Source: Vibrio sp. CK2-1
GTDB lineage: Bacteria > Pseudomonadota > Gammaproteobacteria > Enterobacterales > Vibrionaceae
Assembly (NCBI RefSeq): GCF_021726515.1
Contig: NZ_JAKKCJ010000002.1
Coordinates: forward strand, 558,001 to 622,000
Reading direction: 5' to 3'
Length of the DNA stretch: 64,000 nucleotides
The notes beneath the pieces are model-generated. The model saw only the letters and a program-made list of their open reading frames with translations, made no database searches and was not told the origin of the DNA. Position numbers and translations under genes: made by a program. Below, one piece after another: positions 53,249 through 61,300 of the stretch (position 1 is its first letter; each line of letters begins with the position of its first letter).

Positions 53249-54478
53249 TTAAAGCAGGTCGATAGCTTTATTTAGGCCAGCCAAAAACATTTCAATATCT
53301 TTGTCGTTGTTATAAATCCCTAAAGAAACTCTCACCGTTCCGTTGATTCCTAGTGCGTCCATTAGTGGGTGCGCACAATGATGACCGGAACGTACCGCAA
53401 TACCTTGTTGATCGAGTAGTGTCGCAATATCGTTATGATGAATATCTTCACCATCAAGCTGTAAGGTGAAACTCACCACGCTGGCATTTGGTTGTAAGCC
53501 AACAATATTTAGGCCATCAATGTTGTTTAACCCTGAAACGAGTTGGTTAAGTAGTTGTTGATAGTGAGCTTCTATTTGTTGTTTATCAAATTGATTTAAC
53601 CATTCAAGCGCGGTGGCTAAAGCGATAGCGCCTATAACATTTGGCGTACCGGCTTCAAATTTTCCTGGTAGTGCAGAGTAGGAGGTTTGCTCAAAACTCA
53701 CCTTCTCCACCATTTTGCCACCACCGTGCCACACAGGCATTGATTCTAAAATAGACTGCTTGCCATATAGTGCGCCGATGCCAGTCGGGGCGTAGAGTTT
53801 GTGCCCAGAAAAAACATAGAAATCACAACCTAGTGCTTGAACATCAACGCTTTCATGCACAATGCCTTGCGCGCCATCAATTACGCATATCGCATTAAAT
53901 TGGTGAGCAAGTTGAATGATTTTTTCAATGGGCTGACGAGTTGCGGTGACATTGGTAATGTGTGCCGCAGCAACGATTTTGGTGCTCTCACTTAAAAGCG
54001 CTTGGTAGGCTTGCATATCCCATTGGCAATCTGAAGTCATTGGCACTTTTACCACTTTAGCACCAGTTTGCTGTGCGACGATCTGCCACGGTACGATATT
54101 GGCGTGGTGTTCCATTTCTCCAACTAAAATCTCATCGCCTGCTTGTAAAGTGCTACGAGCATAGGTTTGTGCGATTAAGTTTATCGCTTCGGTTGCACCG
54201 CGAGTCCAAATGATTTCTTTACTCGAATTAGCATTGAGAAAGTGTTGCACACATTCACGCGCTTGCTCAAATTGAGTCGTTGCTTGCGCGGTTAAGCTAT
54301 GGCTTCCACGATGAACATTGGCAGTTTGCTTGGCGTAATAGTGATTAATCGCATCAATCACACATTGGGGCTTTTGTGTGGTCGCCGCATTGTCAAGATA
54401 AGCGATTGGCGTGTCACTGATAAGAAAAGGGAACTGCTTGCGAATCGCCTGAATGTCAAAGTGAGTCGAAGAAGACAT
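53249..54478 (-). CDS. csdA: Cysteine desulfurase CsdA (SufS-like)
   Basis: 409-residue PLP enzyme of the SufS/CsdA class. N-terminal YLDNAATTQKP, the cofactor region GEMEHHANIVPW, the Schiff-base lysine K227 in VFSGHKLYAPTGIG, and the persulfide cysteine C368 in AVRSGHHCAHPLMDALG are all present. It removes sulfur from cysteine and passes it to CsdE. In E. coli csdA and csdE form one operon; here they converge, ending 14 bases apart, with tcdA next to csdE. The gene could also be called sufS, but the CsdE and TcdA neighbours favour csdA. Confidence 0.93.
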   Translation of the reverse strand: MSSSTHFDIQAIRKQFPFLISDTPIAYLDNAATTQKPQCVIDAINHYYAKQTANVHRGSHSLTAQATTQFEQARECVQHFLNANSSKEIIWTRGATEAINLIAQTYARSTLQAGDEILVGEMEHHANIVPWQIVAQQTGAKVVKVPMTSDCQWDMQAYQALLSESTKIVAAAHITNVTATRQPIEKIIQLAHQFNAICVIDGAQGIVHESVDVQALGCDFYVFSGHKLYAPTGIGALYGKQSILESMPVWHGGGKMVEKVSFEQTSYSALPGKFEAGTPNVIGAIALATALEWLNQFDKQQIEAHYQQLLNQLVSGLNNIDGLNIVGLQPNASVVSFTLQLDGEDIHHNDIATLLDQQGIAVRSGHHCAHPLMDALGINGTVRVSLGIYNNDKDIEMFLAGLNKAIDLL

Positions 54479-54533
54479 TAAATAAACCTGTTACGTCATT
54501 GAAGTGGGCGAAGTATAGAGGGCTTAAACTTTT

Positions 54534-54561
54534 CACGCAACACGCAACACGCAACACGCAA
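54534..54561. repeat. Four-copy heptamer array (R10)
   Basis: CACGCAA repeated four times without error, between the csdA start and the panE stop (10 bases away). Another member of the 7-base-period family. Confidence 0.95.
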
Positions 54562-54571
54562 CAGCTACGCC

Positions 54572-55459
54572 TTACGCTTCTAATTGTTTCATTTTCTGAA
54601 ACAGACGTTGATGGTTTGGAACATCAATATTATAGCGTTGCGCTTGTTTGAGTAGAAAGCCAGTGATGAACTCAATTTCTGTGGTGCGCTGGTGGTGAAT
54701 ATCCTGATGCATGGATGAAAAATTATCGCCAGTGGCAAGCATCACATGTTTAATAGTGGTGGTTAATTCATTTAACGATTGGCTTTGCCCTGCTGCTTGC
54801 ATTACCTGATGGCATTCATTAATTAAGTTATCGATTTCCGTTTTATATTGCGCTTGCAGTAATTCGCCATTCTTGCACTGGTAAATCGCGGTCATGGGGT
54901 TAATAACACAATTGATGGCTAATTTTTGCCATAGCGCGTCATTAATATGCTTGTGCCACATGACCTTAGGTAGGGCAGAGTCCAGTACTTGGATGATGGA
55001 ATCTAGTTGAGCTGTTAACTTCACGGTCTCTCTATATGGCCCAATCAAGGTTTGGCCAATGCCGGTATGTTTTACTTGTTGTGAGCTTGGCTTAAAAGCG
55101 GCTTGAGTAGTGGTGGCTAAAAATAAAGGGTGCTGATTCCACTGCTCGCTAAGTTGATCTAGTGCGCCCATACCATTGTGAATAAAAATAAGCGGTATGT
55201 TGGAAGGTAAGTGGTCAACCAAAGGTTCTATGGCTTGTTTTACCTGAGTGGATTTCACTGTGATGATAATAGCTTGGCAAGTGCTGAGTTGATTTAGGTC
55301 ATTGGCGGGAATCTTGAACTCCGCTTGCCCATCAAGTCCAATCGAAATGGAACGCTGTGAGTGATCGCGAGTTATTGCGAGTACATCATGCCCAGCTTGC
55401 TGCAGTTTAGTTGCCCATAATGAACCTAGTGCGCCAATGCCAACGATACCAATCTTCAT
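54572..55459 (-). CDS. panE: 2-dehydropantoate 2-reductase
   Basis: 295-residue NADPH-dependent ketopantoate reductase of pantothenate synthesis. The Rossmann motif GIVGIGALGSLWATKLQQAG is at 3-22, followed by IIITVKSTQV and IFIHNGMGAL, and the C-terminal domain has WHKHINDALWQKLAINCVIN with the active-site Lys/Asn region and the late SMHQDIHHQRTTEIEFITG. It stands alone between csdA and ompK; the gene upstream has its own terminator. The ATG at 55459 begins directly with MKIGIVG. Confidence 0.92.
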   Translation of the reverse strand: MKIGIVGIGALGSLWATKLQQAGHDVLAITRDHSQRSISIGLDGQAEFKIPANDLNQLSTCQAIIITVKSTQVKQAIEPLVDHLPSNIPLIFIHNGMGALDQLSEQWNQHPLFLATTTQAAFKPSSQQVKHTGIGQTLIGPYRETVKLTAQLDSIIQVLDSALPKVMWHKHINDALWQKLAINCVINPMTAIYQCKNGELLQAQYKTEIDNLINECHQVMQAAGQSQSLNELTTTIKHVMLATGDNFSSMHQDIHHQRTTEIEFITGFLLKQAQRYNIDVPNHQRLFQKMKQLEA

Positions 55460-55512
55460 TCGTTTTCCATTTCTATTTCGTATATCGGAGTTTTAGTTTA
55501 TCGCAAATAGCA

Positions 55513-55546
55513 AAATGGCGCAGACTGAATATTCAATCTGCGCCAT
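55513..55546 (-). terminator. Terminator downstream of ompK
   Basis: ATGGCGCAGA and TCTGCGCCAT are perfect 10-base arms around CTGAATATTCA. On the minus strand the stem runs into TTTTGCTATTTG. Confidence 0.82.
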
Positions 55547-55592
55547 CAGTAGCTTAGCAATAGTTTAAATCAAGCAACTAAGTTGCCAGTGA

Positions 55593-56426
55593 TTAGAACT
55601 TGTAAGTTACATCGAAGAAGTGCGTTACACCTTTTGATTCCCAGTTACCACCGTTACCAGCGTCAGAGCCATCTTTAAGGCCATATACATTGTAGTAAGC
55701 CTTTAAGCCATAACCAACCGCGTAGTGCTCACTGTGCCAATAGATACCATTGAACATTGCGCCGCCATTGCTTGCTGACGCATACTTATCTTTCATACCA
55801 AATTGGTAATCAAGGTAACCTTGGTAAGAAATGAATGAACCATTTTCAAAGTTGATGAAAGGTTTAAACCAGTTAGTCGAAACTTGGTAACCATTCCAAT
55901 CATTTTTGTTTGAATCATAAGTTGCGTAAAGGTTTAAGCCCATTTTACCGAACCAAGGCACATTAATATCAGAACCTAGACCGACTTTTTGAGTATTAAC
56001 GCCAAAATCTGTATTTTGACCACCATCCCATTCCATTAAGGTCGCTACGTATAGCTCTTGAACTGGGCCGAAAGATAAGTCGTAACCTGTCATTGCATCG
56101 ATAGACATACGAGGCGCAAACTTCATGAATATTTTATCTGCTTCGCCATTTTTCTTATCATTATGGTCTTCATCGCCACTTAATAAGTTAAATACATCAA
56201 CGTAGCCGTATAGATCAAAGATACCTGAGCGACCACCAAATTCCATTTCTAGATAATCATGACCTGTAGTTGTATCTAGCGATGTTTGAGGTTTTTCATT
56301 TAACGCATACATCAAGTTAAATTGAAGAAACTTATAGTCATTCTTATGAATGTCATCTGAGTAGTCTGCAGCTAAAACTGGCGCTGACGCAGCAACAAGA
56401 CTAAGAGCTAAAAGTGTTTTACGCAT
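55593..56426 (-). CDS. ompK: Outer-membrane channel OmpK (Tsx family)
   Basis: 277-residue beta-barrel of the nucleoside-specific channel (Tsx/OmpK) family; OmpK is a vibriophage receptor in some Vibrio species. It has a Sec signal peptide with cleavage after VLA near residue 19, the conserved DIHKNDYKFLQFNLMYALNE start, YLEMEFGGRSGIFDLYGYVD, alternating beta-strand patterns throughout and a C-terminal Phe (HFFDVTYKF) for BAM recognition. A perfect CRP-type site lies upstream at 56562, agreeing with carbon control of nucleoside uptake. A ribosome site is not obvious. Confidence 0.93.
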   Translation of the reverse strand: MRKTLLALSLVAASAPVLAADYSDDIHKNDYKFLQFNLMYALNEKPQTSLDTTTGHDYLEMEFGGRSGIFDLYGYVDVFNLLSGDEDHNDKKNGEADKIFMKFAPRMSIDAMTGYDLSFGPVQELYVATLMEWDGGQNTDFGVNTQKVGLGSDINVPWFGKMGLNLYATYDSNKNDWNGYQVSTNWFKPFINFENGSFISYQGYLDYQFGMKDKYASASNGGAMFNGIYWHSEHYAVGYGLKAYYNVYGLKDGSDAGNGGNWESKGVTHFFDVTYKF

Positions 56427-56561
56427 GAGTGGGGGCTCTCTTTTAATCTAAGTTAAATTTATAGGTACACCGATTAATGGTGTGGGCTTTTCAAGTGGCG
56501 CAGATAATAGCGGTTTCAATCTCATTTGTAAGTGATAAAACCTGCAAACCTAAATATTTAT

Positions 56562-56577
56562 TGTGATATAAATCACA
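56562..56577. promoter_or_regulatory. CRP-binding site upstream of ompK
   Basis: TGTGATATAAATCACA matches TGTGA-N6-TCACA perfectly, centred about 143 bases before the ompK ATG. The promoter between them was not pinned down. Confidence 0.8.
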
Positions 56578-56637
56578 TTAATTGGATCTTTGATGGAACT
56601 AGTTACTAAAAACTGTACAGATTTTTGAGTTTAGAAC

Positions 56638-56683
56638 AAAAAAACGCCAAGGCAAGCGGTTGCCTTGGCGTTTTTTCATGCTT
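56638..56683. terminator. Terminator downstream of ampG
   Basis: AACGCCAAGGCAA pairs perfectly with TTGCCTTGGCGTT around GCGG, with an A-run before and six T after. It can work in both directions; ampG ends 16 bases away. Confidence 0.92.
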
Positions 56684-56698
56684 TTCTAGTTGAGGGCG

Positions 56699-58042
56699 TT
56701 ATTGCTGATTACGCGCCTTTTCCAGTAAATCGTGGAAATAATGACGAAGTGTGTACAGCATAATTAAGCTTGGGATCACCATTATTGCGGTGACAACAAA
56801 AAACAGCGGCCAGCTATTTAAGCTATCTGCCAGTTCACCACTGAATGAGGCTAGAGTTGTGCGGCCAAAGTTACCCAATGAAGCCAGTAATGCATATTGA
56901 GTCGCTGAGAATGCTTGTCCGGTTAATACCGTTAAGAAAGACACAAACGCCACTGTTGAAAATGCAGTCGTGAAATTGTCGACTAATACCGTCGCAAGTA
57001 GTAGGTGCTCATTCGGGCCAACCGAGGCAATCCATGCAAACATTAAGTTGCTGCTTGCCATGGCGATACCGCCCATCATTAATCCTTTCACGATACCAAA
57101 GCGAACGTTGAACATACTGCCAACAAAGGTAAACAGCATGGTTGCGCCCCAGCCGATCAATTTGGAGTATTCGCCAATTTGCTCGTTGCTAAAGCCGATT
57201 TCTTTATAAAAGACAATCGACATGCGGCCAAGAAATGCTTCGCCGATTTTGAATAGGAAAACGAACAGTAATAAAGTGACAGCAACACCCACGCCATTAC
57301 GACGGAAGAAATCCAAGAAAGGTTCAACCACAGTTACCGTAAGCCAAGCCGCCACTTTTGAATTGACTACTTTTGCATGGCGTTTTTCTGCTTGATGTTG
57401 CAGTTGATCACGCTGTGTTTCCGGTTCGCCAGTCAGTAAAGTGAACAGCATTAGTAATATGATGACTAAGGTCATGCCATAGTAGACGGCGTTCCAGCCA
57501 TAAGCATCGGCATTGGAAAAGGCGAGGTAACCGGGAAGAGAGTAGCCCGTCCACCAACCAATCACCGCCATTGCAGAGGCTTGTGGTAGTTTACTGTTGT
57601 TACTCTTAGGAAAGCTATCGATACGAAAAGCATCGATGGCAATATCTTGAGTGGCGGAAGCGGTTGAGATCGCCAGTGCAAATGCTGAAATTAAAATTAA
57701 ATTATTACTAGGGTTTAAACCTGCTAAGAAGAAGGTGCAAACCAACATGATGACTTGGCATAAAAAGATCCAACTACGTCGCTGGCCTAGCCATTTGTGC
57801 AGTAGTGGGATTTTCACTCGGTCAATTAACGGAGCCCATAAGAAGTTAATCGCATAAACCGCAAATACTGCGCCAAAATAACCAATGGTTGCACGGTTGA
57901 GGCCCGCATCGGCTAGCCAACCAGACATGTTTGAGCCAATTAATACCCAAGGAAAGCCGCTAGAGCAACCTAACATGAACACCCACAATAAACGTTTATC
58001 TAAGTAGGTTTGTATGGTTGCCTTCCAGGTCATAGAGGCCAT
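56699..58042 (-). CDS. ampG: Muropeptide permease AmpG
   Basis: 447-residue major-facilitator transporter that brings GlcNAc-anhydroMurNAc peptides into the cytoplasm for cell-wall recycling. It has about 12 membrane helices, with the AmpG-typical LLWVFMLGCSSGFPWVLIGS and VYAINFLWAPLIDRVKIP near the N-terminus and the helix ASATQDIAIDAFRIDSF. The ATG at 58042 has AAGGAG seven bases upstream. It follows ppiA and yajG in the same direction; yajG-ampG linkage is also known in E. coli. The ppiA terminator lies between ppiA and ampG. Confidence 0.94.
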   Translation of the reverse strand: MASMTWKATIQTYLDKRLLWVFMLGCSSGFPWVLIGSNMSGWLADAGLNRATIGYFGAVFAVYAINFLWAPLIDRVKIPLLHKWLGQRRSWIFLCQVIMLVCTFFLAGLNPSNNLILISAFALAISTASATQDIAIDAFRIDSFPKSNNSKLPQASAMAVIGWWTGYSLPGYLAFSNADAYGWNAVYYGMTLVIILLMLFTLLTGEPETQRDQLQHQAEKRHAKVVNSKVAAWLTVTVVEPFLDFFRRNGVGVAVTLLLFVFLFKIGEAFLGRMSIVFYKEIGFSNEQIGEYSKLIGWGATMLFTFVGSMFNVRFGIVKGLMMGGIAMASSNLMFAWIASVGPNEHLLLATVLVDNFTTAFSTVAFVSFLTVLTGQAFSATQYALLASLGNFGRTTLASFSGELADSLNSWPLFFVVTAIMVIPSLIMLYTLRHYFHDLLEKARNQQ

Positions 58043-58104
58043 GAGTTTCTCCTTGGTTGTACTCGGCTATGCTAAAAAAAGTAAATAAATTACTGCAGCA
58101 TAGA

Positions 58105-58137
58105 AAAATCAGCCATCAAGTTAAGATGGCTGAATAG
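58105..58137 (-). terminator. Terminator downstream of ppiA
   Basis: TCAGCCATC and GATGGCTGA are perfect 9-base arms with a 7-base loop; on the minus strand TTTTTC follows. Confidence 0.85.
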
Positions 58138-58163
58138 GTTATTATATTTATTATGGATAAGGG

Positions 58164-58706
58164 TTACTTCACCGTGACTTTAGTGATGAAAATCGGTGTG
58201 ACAGGAACGTCTTTCATCATGCCTAGTGAGCGAGTTGGTTTTTGACCCATTGCTCTTACAACATCAAAACCTTCCGTGACTTTACCAAATACGGCATAGC
58301 CTGCAGAGTTACGTGAGAAGTTTAAAAAGTCGTTATCGTTCAGGTTGATGAAAAACTGACGAGTGGCTGAATTCGGGTTATTAGTACGCGCCATCGCCAC
58401 AGTTGTTGTTAAGTTTTCAAGTCCGTTGCTGGCTTCATTACGAATTGGTGCATAGCTTGAACGCTCATTCATGTCTTTATCAAAACCACCACCTTGCGCC
58501 ATAAAGCCAGGAATTACACGGTGAAATTGAGTGCCCACATAGCTGCCATCGTTAACGTACTTTAGAAAGTTTTCTACTGTAATAGGCGCTTGTTTTTGGT
58601 TCAGTTCAATAGTGAAATTACCAATGGTGGTTTCAAACTCAACGCTTGGTGCGGCAAAGCTTGTTGCACTAAATAGCATCAGTAATCCAAATAAGATCTT
58701 TTTCAT
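58164..58706 (-). CDS. ppiA: Periplasmic peptidyl-prolyl isomerase (cyclophilin)
   Basis: 180-residue cyclophilin with a Sec signal peptide (cleavage after SFA near residue 18). The domain includes GTQFHRVIPGFMAQGGGFD with the catalytic Arg, TVAMARTNNPNSATRQFFIN and AGYAVFGKVTEGFDVV. It catalyses proline cis-trans isomerisation in the periplasm. The signal peptide favours ppiA over the cytoplasmic ppiB. Its ATG shares one base with the yajG stop, so it is translated from the same message. Confidence 0.92.
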   Translation of the reverse strand: MKKILFGLLMLFSATSFAAPSVEFETTIGNFTIELNQKQAPITVENFLKYVNDGSYVGTQFHRVIPGFMAQGGGFDKDMNERSSYAPIRNEASNGLENLTTTVAMARTNNPNSATRQFFINLNDNDFLNFSRNSAGYAVFGKVTEGFDVVRAMGQKPTRSLGMMKDVPVTPIFITKVTVK

Positions 58707-59281
58707 TAAAAGTTACCTTTCATATATTTTGTTAATTCTGAATCTTTGGCAATGGTGGTTAATACACGGCTTGATACGCGGTTAATCACTTCTTCAACAT
58801 CGGTTTTATCAGCAGTAAATGAGCCTGATTTGGTGCCTGAACCGGTATAGGTACGAACAAACTTACCGTTTGGTGTTTCGGCAGTGATTTTCAGTGTTAC
58901 TTTACCTTCGATATCGTATTTCATTGGAGATTGGTTAACAGTCGCGAGTGCATCAACAACTTGTACATTAACAATGTTGTTGCTGTTTTTAGTCATAGTG
59001 AAGCCTTGCGAGAAGAACTGTTGATAAACGGCTGCTTCATAGGCTTTACGCACATTTTGTTTTGCATGCATAGGTTGAGCTTGTTCTTCGCCATCATGCT
59101 TGATTACGGCAATAAATTGCGCACTGCGGATATCTTGGCTAGTGAGAGTAAAGGCTAAACCATCAGCCACTTTACTTGAGCTAAGTGTTGAAGATGGCGT
59201 GAGGTTAATCAAATCAGTCTGAGAAACACTGGCACAAGCCGTTAACACCAAAGCGGCGCACAACATAATCAGCTTTTTCAT
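58706..59281 (-). CDS. yajG: YajG-family lipoprotein
   Basis: 191-residue predicted lipoprotein: the lipobox LTAC ends at C16 of MKKLIMLCAALVLTACASVS. The mature part shows the YajG pattern (INLTPSSTLS, FTLTSQDIRSAQFIAVIKH, then a C-terminal conserved YTGSGTKSGSF). Its function is unknown. It is linked with ampG in many gammaproteobacteria, here with ppiA in between, which suggests a cell-envelope role. One-base overlap with ppiA. Confidence 0.86.
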   Translation of the reverse strand: MKKLIMLCAALVLTACASVSQTDLINLTPSSTLSSSKVADGLAFTLTSQDIRSAQFIAVIKHDGEEQAQPMHAKQNVRKAYEAAVYQQFFSQGFTMTKNSNNIVNVQVVDALATVNQSPMKYDIEGKVTLKITAETPNGKFVRTYTGSGTKSGSFTADKTDVEEVINRVSSRVLTTIAKDSELTKYMKGNF

Positions 59282-59292
59282 CTTATATATCC

Positions 59293-60456
59293 TTATTTAG
59301 TATTCGGTTTTTTATTTAAATCGTTGTTTTTGATTGCTTCAATGATGACGAATTTATTATTTTCCGCCACGATTGTCACTTGTTGATCGCCAAACAAGCG
59401 CGATAACTTGGTTGGATATTCTAAGTGTCGATTCCCTACGACCAGCAATTTACCATTATGGTTCAATGCATCTTTAGCATCACAAAACATTTGCCAAGCG
59501 ATATGATCGGTAATGGTGTTGTTTTGATGGAAAGGAGGGTTACACAATACAAGGTAACTACTGTTGTCTTTCATTCCATCTAAACAGTTATTGGCGATAA
59601 CTTGAATGTTTCTATCTGGGCCAAGGTTCTTTTCTAAATTCTTTTGTGCAGAGGCAACCGCCATAAAGCTTTCATCAATACTAGTGATTCTTGCTTGAGG
59701 GTTAAGTTGACCGGCTTTAATAGATAACACTCCGTTACCACAACCAAGATCAATGATGTGCCGTAATTCTTCATCGACCGGAATATGTTCCAGCATGAAC
59801 CTTGCGCCGAGATCTAAGCTTTCACCTGAATAGACATTGGCATAGTTAGATAAGACGATATCTTCATTGTCTACTTGCCATTCACATTCTGCTGGTACTG
59901 GAATGATGGGTTGGCAATTGGCTTTCGAGAACACTAAACGATGCTTTTTCCAAGCTAGTGAGGTTTTGGTTTCGCCTAAGTGTTTCTCAAATAAATTGAG
60001 GGTAGAGGTATGGATTTCTTTGGCTTTATTTACCCCAATTACCGGGCAATCTTCTGATATGGAATTACGTAATTGAGATAGCTGCCAAGTGAGTAAGCGA
60101 TTACTTTTAGGTAGTTGCATTAATACCAAGTCAACTTGCTGAGGGATCGCTTGCAAGCAATTTAAAAACTGGATTTTAGGGCATTTATTTCGCTGTAAAT
60201 TTCTCAGAGTACCTTTGTGGGAAATAAATGAATCACTCATCATGGTGACGTTATGTTGCGCTGAGAACCAACATGAGAGCGCACCAAAGTGGTCGTTGAG
60301 AATGAGGATGTTTTGGCCCGCAGGGAGAGCCATTTCTTCTACATGATTAATCAAGTATTCATCGCCAGCATCCCAAGCTTGTAATGTTTCATTGGCACGT
60401 TTAGGAAAGCGGGACAAGGTTAAGGTGCGATCATGTAATATTAATTCAGTCTTCAT
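59293..60456 (-). CDS. rlmG: 23S rRNA (guanine-1835-N2)-methyltransferase RlmG
   Basis: 387-residue two-domain SAM-dependent methyltransferase. The N-terminal domain is a degenerate methyltransferase-like fold; the C-terminal catalytic domain has SAM motif I IIDLGCGNGVLSI at about residue 238 and the N2-guanine motif NPPFHQ in LVLCNPPFHQNNTI. The length and both motifs agree with RlmG (YgjO) rather than the similar RsmC. It is 11 bases upstream of yajG in the same direction, so it may share a transcript. The ATG at 60456 starts MKTELILHDR. Confidence 0.92.
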   Translation of the reverse strand: MKTELILHDRTLTLSRFPKRANETLQAWDAGDEYLINHVEEMALPAGQNILILNDHFGALSCWFSAQHNVTMMSDSFISHKGTLRNLQRNKCPKIQFLNCLQAIPQQVDLVLMQLPKSNRLLTWQLSQLRNSISEDCPVIGVNKAKEIHTSTLNLFEKHLGETKTSLAWKKHRLVFSKANCQPIIPVPAECEWQVDNEDIVLSNYANVYSGESLDLGARFMLEHIPVDEELRHIIDLGCGNGVLSIKAGQLNPQARITSIDESFMAVASAQKNLEKNLGPDRNIQVIANNCLDGMKDNSSYLVLCNPPFHQNNTITDHIAWQMFCDAKDALNHNGKLLVVGNRHLEYPTKLSRLFGDQQVTIVAENNKFVIIEAIKNNDLNKKPNTK

Positions 60457-60625
60457 ACTTTATCTTTATTCTGTGTCTTAAGGCACTTGAGGTGTTGTAT
60501 TGTCGCAGAAGGTGTTTGAACAAGATAGTAGAAACATAATTATGAATGTCATGGTTACATTAATTCCATTGAGCTTTGAACCGTTTTCATGGCATCTTGA
60601 AAGAAATAATTAGAAGGTGAGTAAC

Positions 60626-60934
60626 ATGATTCAAGATCTAATCGAAAGAAAACTACAAGCGACTTTTAATCCTATTCATTTAGACGTTCAAAATGAAAGC
60701 TACATGCATAACGTACCACCGGGCTCAGAAAGTCATTTTAAAGTGGTAGTGGTCAGTGAGCAATTTGAAGATAAAAAATTGATAGCTCGCCATCGTGCGA
60801 TTAATGCAGCGCTAAGTGATGAGCTAGAGAATCATATCCATGCTTTATCGATTCATGCTTATACTCAATTGGAATGGCAGCAGGTGAGTGGGGCAGTACC
60901 AGAGTCACCAAAATGTGCAGGTGGCGGTAAGTAA
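60626..60934 (+). CDS. bolA: BolA-family protein
   Basis: 102-residue BolA: QDLIERKLQATFNPIHLDV, then the core ESYMHNVPPGSESHFKVVVV, ARHRAINAALSDEL and HALSIHAYTQLEW. BolA proteins work with monothiol glutaredoxins in Fe-S handling and act as stationary-phase morphology regulators. A GTG three codons upstream is inside the AAGGTGA ribosome site, so the ATG at 60626 is preferred. It is divergent from rlmG. Confidence 0.95.
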   Translation: MIQDLIERKLQATFNPIHLDVQNESYMHNVPPGSESHFKVVVVSEQFEDKKLIARHRAINAALSDELENHIHALSIHAYTQLEWQQVSGAVPESPKCAGGGK

Positions 60935-61129
60935 ATGCCGAAGATTGAGGCTAATCCTTGCTTTTGTTAAGGATTAACTTCATTCGATGAGAACATTATT
61001 CAGAATAAACGAATAACGATAATTGTGGTGTGCTTCAAATATATACAATTTTGTATTTAATCCCGTTAACTTAGCAGCAAAAAAATAGCTGAATACCCCT
61101 AATGAGAATGGCAAGGCATTCATAAAAGA

Positions 61130-61138
61130 TGCTAGAAT
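61130..61138 (+). promoter_or_regulatory. Candidate nqr promoter, extended -10
   Basis: TGCTAGAAT is TG, one base, TAGAAT. No good -35 is seen. It would give a leader of about 155 bases before nqrA. Confidence 0.45.
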
Positions 61139-61194
61139 ACGCCACCTAGAAGAGCTTATTGATAAAATTAGGCCTTTTTATATGGATGTTGCGA

Positions 61195-61220
61195 CTCTGC
61201 TTTTTACTTAAAAATCAGAG
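61195..61220 (+). other. Leader hairpin of the nqr operon
   Basis: CTCTGCTTTTT pairs with AAAAATCAGAG with one mismatch around a 4-base loop, in the presumed 5' leader. No T tract follows, so it is not a terminator. A shorter GACAC/GTGTC pair lies just downstream. Confidence 0.5.
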
Positions 61221-61300
61221 GCGGACACAAAAAAGTCGTGTCTTTAAGTTACGCAATTAAAAGAATCTTATTTCCCTAAAATAAAGTAGTGCAAGTGCGT

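Larger units (their letters stand above)
60935..61300. other. Gene-free gap between bolA and nqrA
   Basis: 366 bases without a supportable gene. It holds a possible bolA hairpin (TAATCCTT/AAGGATTA, 60952-60976, no T tract), an extended -10 (61130) and a leader hairpin (61195). This is the probable control region of the nqr operon. Confidence 0.7.

Noticed and set aside
61099..61124. Possible Fur box (TAATGAGAATGGCAAGGC) before nqrA
   Set aside because: Only the left half resembles the consensus; the right half pairs poorly.
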